From NCBI RefSeq assembly GCF_900156535.1, contig NZ_FTNV01000001.1:2045938-2109937 (forward strand): a stretch of DNA of 64,000 nt, given 5' to 3'. Under the pieces are notes generated by a model. It saw nothing but the letters and a program-made list of their open reading frames with translations. It ran no database searches and was not told where the DNA came from. The stretch is from Roseovarius nanhaiticus (lineage in GTDB: Bacteria; Pseudomonadota; Alphaproteobacteria; Rhodobacterales; Rhodobacteraceae). The position numbers and the translations under genes were made by a program. Shown here one piece after another: positions 1-7,940 of the stretch. Position 1 is the first letter of the stretch, and every line of letters begins with the position of its first letter.

Positions 1-1113
1 GAGTACGATTCCGGCGATTTCAATTGCTTGATCGACAAACTTGAAGCGCAGGCGGATCTGTCGGGCTTCGACGCGCGCCGCAAGGAGAGCGAGAAGAAGG
101 GCAAGCTGCGCGGCCTCGGCGTCAATTGCTTTATAGAGGCTTGCGGCATCGCGCCCTCGAACCTGGTCGGGCAACTCGGCGCGCGCGCAGGGCTATATGA
201 AAGTGCCACGGTGCGCGTCAACGCCACCGGCGGCATAACCGTGATGACCGGCAGCCACAGCCACGGGCAGGGGCACGAGACGGTGTTCCCGCAGGTCGTG
301 GCCGACATGATCGGCATTCCTGCTGACATGATCGAGATCGAGCATGGCGATACCGCCAACACGCCGATGGGCATGGGCACCTACGGCTCGCGCTCGATCG
401 CCGTGGGCGGCAGCGCGATGGTGCGCGCCACCGAGAAGATCATCGCCAAGGCCAAGAAGATCGCCGCGCATATCATGGAAGCGTCGGACGGCGATATCGA
501 GCTGAAGGACGGCAAGTTTACCGTTGCTGGCACCGACAAATCGCTTGCCTGGGGGGACGTGACCTTGGCGGCTTATGTGCCGCACAACTACCCGCTCGAC
601 GAGGTGGAGCCGGGGCTGGAGGAGACCGCCTTTTACGATCCGAACAACTTCACCTATCCCGCCGGCGCCTATGCCTGCGAGGTGGAGGTCGATCCCGAGA
701 CCGGCAAGGTCACGATCGAGAAATTCACGACTGCCGATGATTTCGGCAATATCGTGAACCCGATGATCGTGGACGGTCAGGTGCATGGCGGCCTCACGCA
801 GGGCATCGGCCAGGCGCTGATGGAGAATTGCAGCTATGACGCGGACGGGCAGCTATTGTCCGCGAGTTACATGGATTACTGCATGCCGCGCGCCGATGAT
901 GTGCCTTTCTTCAAGATCGACCACTCCAATGGCACGCCCTGCACCCACAACCCGCTGGGCGTGAAGGGCTGCGGCGAGGCGGGGGCCATCGGCTCAACGC
1001 CGACGGTGATCAACGCGGTTGTCGATGCGCTGCAATCGGGCGGGCACAAGGTGGACCATGTGGACATGCCCGTGACGCCGCACCGCGTCTGGCAGGCGAT
1101 GCAGCAGGGCTGA
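1..1113 (+). CDS. Xanthine dehydrogenase/CO dehydrogenase family, molybdopterin-binding large subunit (3' part)
   Basis: The frame is open from the first base, so the 5' end lies outside the window; 370 codons are visible, starting with an EYDSGDF stretch typical of the middle of CoxL-type subunits. The visible part is the C-terminal molybdenum-binding half. GCGEAG around window residues 324-328 contains the Glu that acts as base at the molybdenum in this family. The gene is followed after 84 bp by the FAD subunit, so the locus probably has the small-large-medium order seen in form II CoxL-like enzymes; the Fe-S subunit would lie upstream. The substrate cannot be told, because the active-site loop that separates true CO dehydrogenase from other hydroxylases is not in view. 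Confidence 0.9.
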   Translation, partial: EYDSGDFNCLIDKLEAQADLSGFDARRKESEKKGKLRGLGVNCFIEACGIAPSNLVGQLGARAGLYESATVRVNATGGITVMTGSHSHGQGHETVFPQVVADMIGIPADMIEIEHGDTANTPMGMGTYGSRSIAVGGSAMVRATEKIIAKAKKIAAHIMEASDGDIELKDGKFTVAGTDKSLAWGDVTLAAYVPHNYPLDEVEPGLEETAFYDPNNFTYPAGAYACEVEVDPETGKVTIEKFTTADDFGNIVNPMIVDGQVHGGLTQGIGQALMENCSYDADGQLLSASYMDYCMPRADDVPFFKIDHSNGTPCTHNPLGVKGCGEAGAIGSTPTVINAVVDALQSGGHKVDHVDMPVTPHRVWQAMQQG

Positions 1114-1197
1114 GAGGGCGGGGCGTTCGGGGCTCTGCCCCGGACCCCGGGATATTTCCGGCAAGAAGAAAGACTTGCCGCAGTGGGAGTTGATGGG

Positions 1198-1980
1198 ATG
1201 TATGCATTCGAAATCGAGCGGCCGACCAGTATCGCCGATGCCGTGAAGGCACTGAAAACCGAGGAAGCGCAGCCGCTGGGGGGCGGTCAAACGCTGATCC
1301 CGACACTGAAGCAGCGGCTGGCCATGCCATCGGTGTTGGTCAGCCTCGCCGGCATCAAGGAGATGCGGGGCATTTGCAAAGACGATCAGGGGCGCATGTG
1401 CATCGGCGCGGGCACGATCCATGCGGACGTTGCCGAGGGCGGGTTTCCGGGGCTGGCGTCACTGGCGGCCCATATCGGCGACCCGGCGGTGCGCAATCGT
1501 GGCACGATCGGCGGCAGTCTGGCCAATAACGATCCATCGGCCTGCTATCCGGCGGCGGCCCTGGGGGCAGGCGCGGTGATCAAGACCGACAAGCGCGAGA
1601 TCGCGGCGGATGACTATTTTCAAGGCATGTTCGACACGGCCCTGGACGAGGGCGAGATCATCACCGAGGTGAAGTTCCCCGTGCCGGAGGTGTCCGGTTA
1701 TGCCAAGTTCGAGCAGCCCGCGTCGCGTTTTGCCTTGGTTGGCGTCTTTGTGGCGAAATTCGCGGATGGCGTGCGCGTAGCGGTGACGGGCGCATCCGAG
1801 GGCGGCGTTTTTCGCTGGTCCGAAGCCGAAGAGGCGCTGTCGAAATCCTTTGACGCCTCGGCGCTCGAGGGGCTGAGCGTTCCGGCGGACGTCATGATCG
1901 GGGATCTGCATGGCACGCCGGCATACCGGGCGCATCTGGTGGGCGTGATGACGCGCCGGGCAGTTGCTGCGGCCAAATGA
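1198..1980 (+). CDS. Xanthine dehydrogenase family FAD-binding subunit (CoxM-like)
   Basis: Medium, FAD-binding subunit of a molybdenum hydroxylase, 260 aa, close to the usual 260-290. The FAD-binding signatures GGGQTLIP (residues 28-35) and TIGGSLANND (about 103-112) are present, and the C-terminal third matches the CO dehydrogenase flavoprotein C-terminal domain. It would pass electrons from the Fe-S subunit to the acceptor. The ATG at 1198 was chosen over a GTG 15 bp upstream because the family starts with a short lead into a Phe-rich strand (MYAFEIERP) and GGGAGTTGATGG lies just before it. It is the last gene of the coxL-coxM unit and is followed by a strong hairpin terminator. Confidence 0.9.
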   Translation: MYAFEIERPTSIADAVKALKTEEAQPLGGGQTLIPTLKQRLAMPSVLVSLAGIKEMRGICKDDQGRMCIGAGTIHADVAEGGFPGLASLAAHIGDPAVRNRGTIGGSLANNDPSACYPAAALGAGAVIKTDKREIAADDYFQGMFDTALDEGEIITEVKFPVPEVSGYAKFEQPASRFALVGVFVAKFADGVRVAVTGASEGGVFRWSEAEEALSKSFDASALEGLSVPADVMIGDLHGTPAYRAHLVGVMTRRAVAAAK

Positions 1981-2007
1981 CGGCGGCCGTTACTCTTGAT
2001 TGAAACG

Positions 2008-2041
2008 AAAAACGGCCCGGAGATCATCCGGGCCGTTTTTT
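2008..2041. terminator. Bidirectional intrinsic terminator between coxM and infC
   Basis: An ACGGCCCGG / CCGGGCCGT stem with a 7-nt AGATCAT loop is flanked by AAAAA on the left and TTTTT on the right, so it can stop both the rightward cox transcript and the leftward infC transcript. Confidence 0.85.
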
Positions 2042-2060
2042 ACATTTGAATATCTGCGGT

Positions 2061-2606
2061 TTAGCGGGGCAGCGGGCCGATGATCATGATCATCTGGCGG
2101 CCTTCCATCTTGGGCATGTTCTCGACCTTGCCGGTGCCCTCGACGTCTGCGGCGACGCGCTGTAGCAATTCGCGGCCCAGATCCTGATGCGCCATCTCGC
2201 GGCCGCGGAAGCGCAGGGTGATCTTCACCTTGTCGCCATTTTCAAGAAACTTGAAGACGTTGCGCATCTTGACGTCGTAGTCATGCGTGTCGGTGTTGGG
2301 CCGGAACTTGACCTCTTTCACCTCGATGATCTTCTGCTTCTTGCGGGCCTCGGCCTCGCGCTTTTGCGTCTCGTACTTGTACTTGCCAAAGTCCATGATC
2401 TTGCAGACCGGCGGCTTGGCATTGGGCGAGATTTCGACCAGGTCCAGTCCCGCTTCTTCGGCCATCTCAAGAGCGCGGGCGCCCGAGACGACCCCGACAT
2501 TATCGCCATCGGCCCCGATAAGTCTGATTTCGGCGTCACGGATACGGTCGTTGACGCGGGGGCCTGTGTCGCGCTGTGGCGGCGCGTTATGCGGTCTGCG
2601 GGCTAT
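2061..2606 (-). CDS. infC: Translation initiation factor IF-3, apparent ATA start
   Basis: IF-3 binds the 30S subunit and proofreads start codon and initiator tRNA selection. Both domains are complete when the frame is read upstream of the first ATG (2465): an N-domain beginning [20 protein letters not shown] and a C-domain ending [10 protein letters not shown], 181 aa, the usual size. The first ATG lies inside the N-domain and would delete about 47 conserved residues. The frame has no ATG, GTG or TTG upstream of it in a suitable place. ATA at 2606-2604 falls 8 nt after an AAGGA Shine-Dalgarno and directly before the conserved ARRPHN. E. coli infC uses AUU, which underlies IF-3 autoregulation; ATA here fits the same logic. 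Confidence 0.93.
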   Translation of the reverse strand: MARRPHNAPPQRDTGPRVNDRIRDAEIRLIGADGDNVGVVSGARALEMAEEAGLDLVEISPNAKPPVCKIMDFGKYKYETQKREAEARKKQKIIEVKEVKFRPNTDTHDYDVKMRNVFKFLENGDKVKITLRFRGREMAHQDLGRELLQRVAADVEGTGKVENMPKMEGRQMIMIIGPLPR

Positions 2607-2824
2607 GGCTTTGATCCTTCGATGGTTGATGCAAATCTATGAGGTCGCAAGGTAGCCATGCCATCCCAAGGATTCAAGGCGCAAAATAGGCCGATCCGTG
2701 CCGAAACAAGGTGAATCGTCCTTGCACCTTGCAGGGACGCCGGGCATGAGGTCAGATGGTGCGGCGCGGTCTGACAGACTGGCATGAAGGCTGCCCGCTA
2801 AATTGCGCAAATGGGGATGACACC

Positions 2825-3715
2825 ATGAAAAATATTCTTTGGATCGTGCTGGCCGCGATCGTGCTGATCGGGGGCTATGTTCTGGTCACCGGCAAGTCGC
2901 CAACCGAGATGATCGAAGAGGCCGGTGACGCGATCGACGCGCCCGCCGAGCTTGAGCAGTCCGCCGATGACGCCGCGAGCGAGACCGAAGCTGCTGTGGA
3001 CGAGGCTGCCGCCGAAACCGAAGCCGCCGCCGAGGAAGCCGCTGCCGAGGCAGACGCGGCCGCCGATGACGCCGCCGCTGCCGCCGAAGAAGCCGCAGCC
3101 GAAACCGGTGACGCGATCGAGGCCGCATCGGACGAGGTCCTTGAGTCGGCAGATGGCGCGATGAACGCCGTCGAAGGTGCTGCCAGTGACGCGGCCGCAT
3201 CCGCGAGCGACGCCGCCAGCGATGCGGTTCAGGGCATCGAGAACGCCGTGGACGCGATGGCCGAAGAGGGCAGCGATGCGGTTGAAGCCGTCGACAGTAA
3301 CGCTGATGAAGCGGCGGATGCCACCTCGGAAGCCGCAGACAGCGCTGCCGAAGGCACCGAAAGCACCGCAAGCGATGTGGTGGATGCGGTCGATGATGCA
3401 GCTGCACCGGCAACCGAGCCAACGAAGGAAGGGGCGACAGAGGGCGCAAGCGAGGCTAGCGAAGGCAGTGTCGTAGATGCTGTCGATGATGCGACCGCTC
3501 CGGCCACGGATGGGGCAAGCGCTACCGGCACAGACGTGCCCGAGGCGCTGACGGTCGAGAATTTCGATCTGGAAGCCGCAAAGCAGATGATCGACAATTC
3601 CGACGTCAACGCGACGCAGAAATCCCTGCTGAAAGCGACGCTGGAAAAGGCGCAGGAGAACCCCGAGCTGCTGCAGGCGGCGCTTGAGCAGGCCCGCTCT
3701 GCTCTGGGGATGTAA
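2825..3715 (+). CDS. Membrane-anchored Ala/Glu/Asp-rich low-complexity protein
   Basis: Not recognised as a named family. The 296-aa product has one N-terminal hydrophobic segment (about residues 3-22), then about 220 residues made almost only of Ala, Glu, Asp, Ser and Thr in imperfect heptad-like repeats such as AAAEEAAAE, so very acidic and probably extended or coiled-coil. A different, ordinary-looking helical C-terminus follows (about 245-296). ATG at 2825 was chosen because it begins MKN plus the membrane segment; a longer frame to 2756 adds an unrelated leader. It stands alone, divergent from infC, and is followed by its own terminator. A role as periplasmic spacer or stress protein is conceivable but not shown. 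Confidence 0.75.
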   Translation: MKNILWIVLAAIVLIGGYVLVTGKSPTEMIEEAGDAIDAPAELEQSADDAASETEAAVDEAAAETEAAAEEAAAEADAAADDAAAAAEEAAAETGDAIEAASDEVLESADGAMNAVEGAASDAAASASDAASDAVQGIENAVDAMAEEGSDAVEAVDSNADEAADATSEAADSAAEGTESTASDVVDAVDDAAAPATEPTKEGATEGASEASEGSVVDAVDDATAPATDGASATGTDVPEALTVENFDLEAAKQMIDNSDVNATQKSLLKATLEKAQENPELLQAALEQARSALGM

Positions 3716-3736
3716 ACTGCGACAGACATGATGCAG

Positions 3737-3771
3737 AAAGCCCGCGCCATGGATAATGGCGCGGGCTTTTT
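3737..3771. terminator. Intrinsic terminator between two convergent genes
   Basis: A GCCCGCGCCAT / ATGGCGCGGGC stem with a 5-nt loop GGATA, preceded by AAA and followed by TTTTT, lies 21 bp after the acidic protein gene and before the end of the convergent fpr. Confidence 0.85.
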
Positions 3772-3796
3772 CATGACACGGATGGCTGGGCGTGGA

Positions 3797-4657
3797 TCAG
3801 TCCAGAAAGGCCTTCTCGACAACATATTCGCGCGGTGCAGAATTGGCGCCCTCGCGCAGGCCGTATTCTTCCAGAAGCGCCTTGAGCTCCAGGTTGAAGG
3901 CCATGTTGCCGCAGATCATCGCGCGGTCGGTCTCGGGCGCGAGGGGCGGCACGCCCAGATCCTCGTAGACTTCGCCCGAGCGCATCAGATCCGTGATCCG
4001 GCCCATCTTGGAGCTCTGCTCGCGGGTCGTGGTCGGGTAGTAGCGCAGCTTGGCGGCGAAATTGTCGCCGATCAGCTCTTCCAGCATCTCATCACCGCGA
4101 ACATCCTCGATCAGTTGCGCGCCGTAGGTCAGCTCGCCCACCGTGCGGCAGGTATGCGTGACGATTACCTCGTCGTAATCCTGGTAGGTTTGCGGATCAC
4201 GCAAGAGCGAGGCAAAAGGCGCAAACCCCGTGCCCGTGGCAAAGAGCCAGAGCCGCTTGCCAGGCAAGAGCGCGTCATGCACGAGGGTGCCGACGGGCTT
4301 GGGGCGCAGGATTACTTGATCGCCCGGCTGAATATGCTGCAGCTTGGACGTCAGCGGTCCGTCCGGCACCTTGATCGAGTAGAATTCCAGCTCGTCATCC
4401 CAGGAGGGGGACGCAATGGAATAGGCGCGCAGCAGGGGCTTTTGCCTGCCGGTCACAGGATCCGGATCGCCCATCAAGCCGATCATCACGAACTCGCCCG
4501 AGCGGAACCGAAGCGAGGCCGGGCGCGTCACACGAAAGGAAAAGAGCCGGTCCGTCCAATGCGTGACCTGCGTGACGGTCTGCGCATCGGGCAGGGCGGG
4601 CGCGGCGCGCGGGGCGGTCTCTTGGGCGGCATGGGTCACTTGGATCATCTCGTTCAT
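3797..4657 (-). CDS. fpr: Ferredoxin--NADP reductase (Fpr type)
   Basis: FAD enzyme exchanging electrons between NADPH and ferredoxin or flavodoxin. The 286-aa protein shows the FAD motif RAYS (about residue 77), the NADP-binding loop ATGTGFAPF (about 141-149) and the C-terminal EYVVEKAF signature of bacterial subclass I reductases. An N-terminal stretch of some 20 residues rich in Ala and Pro precedes the core. It is separated by only 75 bp from the DUF934 gene at the end of the sulfate operon and has the same strand, so it may be co-transcribed in part and supply reduced ferredoxin to CysI. A TTGATGTAACG element lies about 46 bp upstream of the start. Confidence 0.92.
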   Translation of the reverse strand: MNEMIQVTHAAQETAPRAAPALPDAQTVTQVTHWTDRLFSFRVTRPASLRFRSGEFVMIGLMGDPDPVTGRQKPLLRAYSIASPSWDDELEFYSIKVPDGPLTSKLQHIQPGDQVILRPKPVGTLVHDALLPGKRLWLFATGTGFAPFASLLRDPQTYQDYDEVIVTHTCRTVGELTYGAQLIEDVRGDEMLEELIGDNFAAKLRYYPTTTREQSSKMGRITDLMRSGEVYEDLGVPPLAPETDRAMICGNMAFNLELKALLEEYGLREGANSAPREYVVEKAFLD

Positions 4658-4702
4658 TATGCGTCTGTCACCGACTGTTCATGCCGGTGCCCCTTCGTAT
4701 AG

Positions 4703-4719
4703 TCATTGCGTTACATCAA
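4703..4719 (-). promoter_or_regulatory. Possible regulatory motif upstream of fpr
   Basis: The minus strand reads TTGATGTAACGCAATGA, 46 bp before the fpr start. It matches 14 of 17 positions of a near-palindrome upstream of the small secreted protein gene near 19.6 kb (19625-19641). Chance similarity is not excluded. Confidence 0.25.
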
Positions 4720-4732
4720 TTAAAGGCGGCGT

Positions 4733-5137
4733 TCAGCCGCGCAGGCGTGACTGGTAGTCATGCGCGCGCCAATCTGCCCGAAAAAGCCACTGATCCTCGG
4801 GTTGGCGGGCGGCAAGCGCCTCATCGATCTCGACCTCGTCGAAACCGCAGCGCCGCGCCATGGCGTATTGATCGGCCAGAATGTGTCCCTGCGCGCGCAG
4901 GCGCCCGTCATAGCCCATCAGGCGCAACTGCCGTGCAATGGAAAAGCCGCGCCCATCGGCCGAGGTAGGAAAATTGACGCGGATCAGGGCGATGTCGGGC
5001 AGGCGGCCCGCAAGTTCGGCAGGGTCCACGCTGGAGGCCAGGTTGATGCCGACGCCATCCCGCGCATCCTCCAGCGCGACGATGGGCAGGGTCCAGTCAT
5101 CGGGACCAAAGCCCGCATCGGTAACGATAACGCTCAT
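4733..5137 (-). CDS. DUF934 protein of the assimilatory sulfate reduction cluster
   Basis: A 134-aa soluble protein of the DUF934 family, repeatedly found next to sulfite reductase genes and thought to assist it; its biochemistry is not defined. The core GRGFSIARQLR..GYDGRLRAQGHILADQ is clear (about residues 60-90). Start chosen at 5137 because AAGGAG precedes it by 6 nt and the upstream gene's stop overlaps it (ATGA). It is the last gene of the tight cysG-DUF2849-cysI-cysH-DUF934 run. A weak GCGGC/GCCGC hairpin followed by CTTTAATT spans its stop codon and may partly terminate transcription before fpr. Confidence 0.88.
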   Translation of the reverse strand: MSVIVTDAGFGPDDWTLPIVALEDARDGVGINLASSVDPAELAGRLPDIALIRVNFPTSADGRGFSIARQLRLMGYDGRLRAQGHILADQYAMARRCGFDEVEIDEALAARQPEDQWLFRADWRAHDYQSRLRG

Positions 5138-5895
5138 GCGCTTTCTCCTTGTTTGACAAATTTTCCATCCACCAGATGGATGCCGCATTCGGTCTTATCC
5201 TGGCCCTTCCAGCGGCCAGCGCGCTCATCCTCGCCGTCCTGAACGGGCGAGGTGCAGGGCATGCAGCCGATGGAAGGGTATCCTTGCGCCACCAGCGGGT
5301 GGCGGGGCAGGCGGTTTTCCTCGATGTATGTGCGCGCGTCTCCGGGTTGCCAATGAGCCAGCGGGTTGACCTTAAGCCGGCCTGCATGCTCGCCATTTGG
5401 CTCTTCGACCTCGAAGAATTCCAGATCTGCGCGCGCCGCGCCCTGATACCGTTTGCGTCCCGTGATCCAGCCTTCAAACCCGCTGAGGGCGCGGGCCAGC
5501 GGCACGGTCTTGCGCAGGGCGCAGCAGGCGTCGGGATCGCTCTGGTTCAGCTGACCGGTGCTGTCGCGCGCCTTGATTTCCGCGGTGTCGGGGCGAATGA
5601 CGCGCATATCCCTCAGGCCCAGACGCTCGGCCAATTCCTGCTGGTAGATCAGCGTTTCGGTAAAGAGCATTCCGGTCTCGAGGAAGATCACGGGCGTGTC
5701 GCGCCGCGCCAAGGCCACCATATGCAAAAGCACGACCGATTCCGCGCCGAAGGACGAGACCAGCGCCAGTTGGCCCACATCCGGGTCATGCAAAGCGCGC
5801 GCGAGGACAGCAATCGCCGAATGATAGCGATAGTCCGCGTTCAGCGCATCGGCGCGCGCCTGAAGCGCGGTTATGGGGGTCTCATGCCGCGACAT
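5134..5895 (-). CDS. cysH: Adenylyl-sulfate (APS) reductase, [4Fe-4S] type
   Basis: Reduces activated sulfate to sulfite in the cytoplasm. The 253-aa protein has the P-loop-like SSFGAES (residues 47-53), the paired cysteines CC124-125 and CMPC (211-214) that ligate a [4Fe-4S] cluster, and the catalytic Cys237 in ECGIH. Presence of the CC...CxxC set points to the APS-using form, common in alphaproteobacteria, rather than the enterobacterial PAPS form. The ATG at 5895 overlaps the end of cysI by 14 bp and its stop overlaps the next start by 4 bp, so translation is probably coupled. An open frame continues upstream through cysI but is antisense-like there and not used. Confidence 0.93.
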   Translation of the reverse strand: MSRHETPITALQARADALNADYRYHSAIAVLARALHDPDVGQLALVSSFGAESVVLLHMVALARRDTPVIFLETGMLFTETLIYQQELAERLGLRDMRVIRPDTAEIKARDSTGQLNQSDPDACCALRKTVPLARALSGFEGWITGRKRYQGAARADLEFFEVEEPNGEHAGRLKVNPLAHWQPGDARTYIEENRLPRHPLVAQGYPSIGCMPCTSPVQDGEDERAGRWKGQDKTECGIHLVDGKFVKQGESA

Positions 5896-7573
5896 GGGCC
5901 TCCGCCTTTCTGCGTGGCTTGGCGTCGGTGTCTCCATAAAGCGCTGCCTTGAAGGGATCCATGCCAAGGCGTCGATATGTTTGCAGGAAGCTCTCGGACG
6001 CATCGGAGCGATGGGCAAGATAGGCCAGCATGATCTTTTCGATGGCTGGCACGATATCCTCCGCCGAGAAGCCTGGCCCGGTGCGATCTCCGAGGCGCGC
6101 ATCTGCACCGCCGTCACCGCCGATGGTGATCTGGTAGCTTTCAACACCGGCACGGTCGAGGCCGAGAATACCAATATGGCCCACATGGTGATGCCCGCAC
6201 GCGTTGATGCAGCCCGAGATCTTGATCTTCATCTCGCCGATCTCATGCTCAAGCTTGAGCGCGTCAAAGCGGGTGGCGATCTGCTGGGCGATGGGGATCG
6301 AGCGGGCCGTCGCCAAAGCGCAGTAATCCATGCCGGGGCAGGCAATGATATCGCTGATGAGGCCGATATTGGCCGTGGCGAGGCCGACGCGGCGCAGCGC
6401 GGCATGGACGCTGGGCAGGTGGGCCTTGTTCACATGCGGCAGGATCACGTTCTGCTCATGGCTGATGCGCAGCTCTTCATGGCCATATCGCTCGGCGAGA
6501 TCGGCCATGACGCGCATCTGCTCGGCGGTGGCATCGCCCGGTGTCTCGCCATGTGCCTTGAGGCTGATCGAGACGATGGCATAGCCCCGCGCGCGATGCG
6601 CGGCCAGATTGGTGTCGGCCCAGGCGCGAAAGACGGGATCGGCGGCGCGGGCCGCGTCATAGGCTTGCGTCTCTGCCGCGTGAAAGGCGGGCGGTGCAAA
6701 CTGCTCCCGTATGGCACCCAAAAGCTGCTGATCGACGCCGCTGAATTGCGAGCGAATGAGCGCGTAGCGCGCCTCGACGCGGGCGCGGATATCGTCGATG
6801 CCGTGCTCGTGTACCGTAATCTTGATGCGCGATTTGAACTTGTTGTCGCGCCGCCCGATGGTGTTCCAGACGCTTACGACAGCTTCAAGATAGGGCAGCA
6901 GATCCTCCTCGGGCAGGAAGTCATGCAGCACTTTGCCGATCATTGGCGTGCGGCCGAGACCGCCCCCCACCAGTACCTGATAGCCCATCCTGGTTCCGCG
7001 CTGCACAATGCGTAGGCCGATGTCATGCGCAAGCGTCACAGCGCGGTCCATGGGGCTGCCGGTAACGGCGACCTTGAACTTGCGCGGCAGGAACTGAAAT
7101 TCAGGGTGATCTGTCGACCACTGGCGGATCAACTCGGCGATGGGGCGCGGGTCCGCCACCTCATCTGCGGCGGCGCCTGCGAAATGATCTGCGGTGACAT
7201 TGCGGATCGTGTTGCCGCTGGTCTGGATCGCGTGCATCTGTACCTCGGCCAGTGCGTCCAGAATATCGGGCACATCGGCCAGGTTGGGCCAATTGAACTG
7301 TATGTTCTGGCGCGTGGTGAAATGGCCATAGCCCTTGTCCCACCGCTCGGCGATCATGGCAAGCTGACGCATCTGGCGCGCGCTGAGCGTGCCGTAGGGA
7401 ATCGCGACGCGCAGCATGTAGGCGTGCAGCTGCAGGTAGAGGCCATTCATCAGGCGCATCGGCTTGAACTCTTCCTCTGTCAGGCTGCCGTTGACGCGCC
7501 GAGCGACCTGGGCCCGGAACTGGCGATTGCGCTCGGCCACGAAAGCGGCGTCGAATTCGGAATACGTGTACAT
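5882..7573 (-). CDS. cysI: Ferredoxin-type sulfite reductase, siroheme/[4Fe-4S]
   Basis: Six-electron reduction of sulfite to sulfide. The 563-aa protein contains both half-domains of the nitrite/sulfite reductase fold and the cluster-siroheme ligands Cys412 and Cys418 (CPGMDYC) plus Cys455 and Cys459 (CINAC), followed by GHHHVGHIGI. ATG at 7573 (MYTYSEFD) follows an AAGGA box; a longer upstream frame lacks similarity to the family. No cysJ flavoprotein is present, so electrons probably come from ferredoxin, fitting the fpr gene just downstream. Nitrite reductase NirA is a relative, but the cysH neighbour favours sulfite. Confidence 0.92.
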   Translation of the reverse strand: MYTYSEFDAAFVAERNRQFRAQVARRVNGSLTEEEFKPMRLMNGLYLQLHAYMLRVAIPYGTLSARQMRQLAMIAERWDKGYGHFTTRQNIQFNWPNLADVPDILDALAEVQMHAIQTSGNTIRNVTADHFAGAAADEVADPRPIAELIRQWSTDHPEFQFLPRKFKVAVTGSPMDRAVTLAHDIGLRIVQRGTRMGYQVLVGGGLGRTPMIGKVLHDFLPEEDLLPYLEAVVSVWNTIGRRDNKFKSRIKITVHEHGIDDIRARVEARYALIRSQFSGVDQQLLGAIREQFAPPAFHAAETQAYDAARAADPVFRAWADTNLAAHRARGYAIVSISLKAHGETPGDATAEQMRVMADLAERYGHEELRISHEQNVILPHVNKAHLPSVHAALRRVGLATANIGLISDIIACPGMDYCALATARSIPIAQQIATRFDALKLEHEIGEMKIKISGCINACGHHHVGHIGILGLDRAGVESYQITIGGDGGADARLGDRTGPGFSAEDIVPAIEKIMLAYLAHRSDASESFLQTYRRLGMDPFKAALYGDTDAKPRRKAEAHVAA

Positions 7574-7640
7574 CAGCGTGTCCTTTCGGCTGGTGCCATG
7601 TTTCCACACGGAAACATGCGGAAAATCCGTGCGGATTTTC

Positions 7641-7940
7641 CTAGCGCGCCGCCTGCTTGCCGTGAAAATAGTTGGAGGGACCGGTGCGGCGGAACTCCTC
7701 GCGAAAATGCGTGGGCTGCGGGCCGGCGGCTCCGGGCGCGACATCGGCCAGATAGGCGCCGACAACCTCGCTTGCACGGCCTTGCGCGCCCAAAAGGCGT
7801 ATGTCGGCATCGGCCTCGTCGGTCAGGATTTCGGCCTCGGACAGATGGCGCGTCCAGGTATCGGCCTCGGTCAGGTAGACGACGTCGCCTTCCAATAGCG
7901 CATTGGCTGTGACGACTTTTGAGGTAAATTCACGTGGCAT
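7641..7940 (-). CDS. DUF2849 small protein of the sulfite reductase operon
   Basis: A 99-aa protein with the DUF2849 pattern (GDVVYLTEADTWTRHLSEAE, about residues 18-37). This family is nearly always found between cysG and cysI in alphaproteobacteria. The function is unknown; a role in siroheme delivery or CysI maturation is only inferred from position. Its start overlaps the cysG stop by one base and 67 bp separate it from cysI. Confidence 0.88.
   Translation of the reverse strand: MPREFTSKVVTANALLEGDVVYLTEADTWTRHLSEAEILTDEADADIRLLGAQGRASEVVGAYLADVAPGAAGPQPTHFREEFRRTGPSNYFHGKQAAR

Noticed and set aside
5873..7015. A 380-codon open frame on the plus strand through cysI
   Set aside because: Opposite to cysI, whose Cys ligands and length are complete.
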